From the NCBI GenBank assembly GCA_913056425.1, contig CAJXLR010000090.1, forward strand, positions 1 to 6,632: 6,632 nt of DNA, read 5' to 3'. The notes beneath the pieces were generated by a model. That model was given only the letters and a program-made list of their open reading frames with translations, did not search any database and was not told the origin of the DNA. The DNA is from an uncultured Bacteroidota bacterium. Its GTDB lineage: Bacteria; Bacteroidota; Bacteroidia; NS11-12g; UBA9320. Shown here one piece after another: positions 5,774 to 6,632 of the stretch. Position numbers and translations under genes: made by a program. Within the stretch, counting starts at the first letter, position 1. The number at the start of each line of letters is the position of its first letter.

Positions 5774-6632
5774 TTAATTCATTGCCATTTCTTCAGCTCC
5801 AGATTCTTCAGATTCTGTCTCCTCTGCCGGTTCTGATATTTCTTCGGTAGCTGGTTCGGTTGATTCTTCTTGAGCGAAAGTTGCGCTTTGATCGCTCATC
5901 CATTTGTCGTAGTCTTCTTGACTCTCAACTACAATCTTGATTTTCATGTTGAAGTGAGAGTTCCCGCAGATCTTATTACAAATGATGTGGTAGTCAAATT
6001 CAGGGTTGTCAAGTTGTGCTCGTTTTTCAGCCGTTGTCACGGTAGGAGTGAAGGTAAACTGAGTAGGGATACCCGGCACAACGTTCATTTGTGCTCTAAA
6101 TTCCTTCATCAACGCACTGTGAATCACATCACGACCGCGGAACTTCATAGTTACCGGTTCGTTCACAACTAAGTGGATTTCGTCTCCAACGATATCATCG
6201 TTTGCAGCATCCACATATAATTTGGCTTCTCCAGCCAATGAAGTTTTGATTCTTCGAATTTGCGTGTTACGGCGTCGGATCTGTAGATCGAAGTAGGCTT
6301 CCTCTTTGCCAGACTCGATGTCGTTTATCGCTTTTTCGTGGCTCTCTAGGTCTTTACCTGTTAAACCACCAAGAGTTGCTTTTAAGTCTCCCAATTTAGC
6401 TGGTAACTCTGATTTCGCTTTTTCGTAGTAAGCTAAATCTGCCTCAAGCTCAGTTAAGATCTCATTTGCTTTGTAAGGAATTGCTACACCTAACGGGTTT
6501 GATTTTTCTGAAATCAAGTTGTAGTCGGCATTTCCAAGTTTTCCGTCAGCACCAGGGTATCTTACATACCACGCAAATTGCTGTGCAAATACTTCGATAG
6601 TTGCTGTGCCTTCCGCCGGTGGGTTATTGATT
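5774..6632 (-). CDS. coxB: Cytochrome c oxidase subunit II (CuA subunit), 5' end outside the window
   Basis: The subunit accepts electrons from cytochrome c through its binuclear CuA centre on the outer face of the membrane and passes them to heme a. The frame is open to the window edge: upstream of the first in-frame start-like codon (TTG at 6515-6517) it encodes AQQFAWYVRYPGADGKLG, the conserved aromatic segment, so the gene starts beyond 6632 and the two anchor helices are not visible. The CuA ligands are complete: His in DVIHS (codon 6119-6121), then CNKICGNSHFNM (5945-5980) with Cys, Cys, His, Met in normal spacing. The residue usually Glu between the cysteines is Lys. Between NPLG and the DDIVGDE strand lies an extra charged, helix-prone stretch of about 80 residues (about 6224-6466). 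The C-terminus is a 31-residue Glu/Ser/Thr/Pro-rich tail. No cytochrome c domain is fused. coxA follows after 28 bases. Confidence 0.97.
   Translation of the reverse strand, partial: INNPPAEGTATIEVFAQQFAWYVRYPGADGKLGNADYNLISEKSNPLGVAIPYKANEILTELEADLAYYEKAKSELPAKLGDLKATLGGLTGKDLESHEKAINDIESGKEEAYFDLQIRRRNTQIRRIKTSLAGEAKLYVDAANDDIVGDEIHLVVNEPVTMKFRGRDVIHSALMKEFRAQMNVVPGIPTQFTFTPTVTTAEKRAQLDNPEFDYHIICNKICGNSHFNMKIKIVVESQEDYDKWMSDQSATFAQEESTEPATEEISEPAEETESEESGAEEMAMN

Noticed and set aside
5774..6517. coxB as a complete gene starting at the TTG at 6515-6517
   Set aside because: The frame stays open to the window edge and upstream codons encode the conserved AQQFAWYVRYPG segment of subunit II, so the gene is truncated by the window and this is an internal Leu.
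1..6632. Mobile element, CRISPR array, RNA gene, terminator or transferred island
   Set aside because: I saw no repeat arrays, inverted-repeat ends, transposase motifs, tRNA-like folds or hairpin plus T-run in the short gaps, and codon use looks alike across the genes. This was by eye, so weak structures could be missed.

Overview
The window is one continuous block of minus-strand genes for an aa3-type (heme-copper, A-family) cytochrome c oxidase and its heme A assembly enzymes. Read in the direction of transcription (from 6632 down to 1) the order is: coxB (subunit II, 5' end outside the window), coxA (subunit I), ctaA (heme A synthase), ctaB (protoheme IX farnesyltransferase / heme O synthase), a short subunit III-like protein, a longer canonical subunit III, a small subunit IV-type membrane protein, and the first 48 codons of what is most likely a SCO-family copper chaperone. 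Gaps are tiny (-11 to +28 bases), so the genes look like a single operon. Its promoter would lie upstream of coxB and its end beyond position 1, both outside the window. No stretch longer than 30 bases lacks a gene.

The organism is most likely a member of the Bacteroidota, probably Flavobacteriales. The gene order (II, I, heme A/O synthases, two tandem subunit III genes, subunit IV, SCO) matches that phylum from general knowledge. So do family signatures such as CNKICG in subunit II and EYINR in the heme A synthase, and the AT-rich leaders without clear Shine-Dalgarno sequences. A finer assignment is not possible from this sequence alone.

The genes work together as follows. CtaB farnesylates heme B to heme O, and CtaA oxidises heme O to heme A, which is inserted into CoxA as hemes a and a3. 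The SCO-like protein would help load copper onto the CuA site of CoxB. CoxA, CoxB, the subunit III proteins and the subunit IV protein form the proton-pumping terminal oxidase in the inner membrane. All catalytic metal ligands checked in CoxA, and the CuA ligands of CoxB, are present, so the enzyme should be functional.

Nothing here is a wholly new system. The points worth a second look are variations on a known theme: an extra charged helical insertion of about 80 residues and an acidic tail in CoxB; a Lys in place of the usual CuA-loop Glu; an Asn in place of a heme-ligand His in CtaA; a forced TTG start for ctaA, in frame just after the coxA stop; a hydrophobic tail after a charged linker at the CoxA C-terminus; two diverged subunit III genes; a His-rich loop in the long subunit III; and a short leader motif repeated at identical spacing before two genes.
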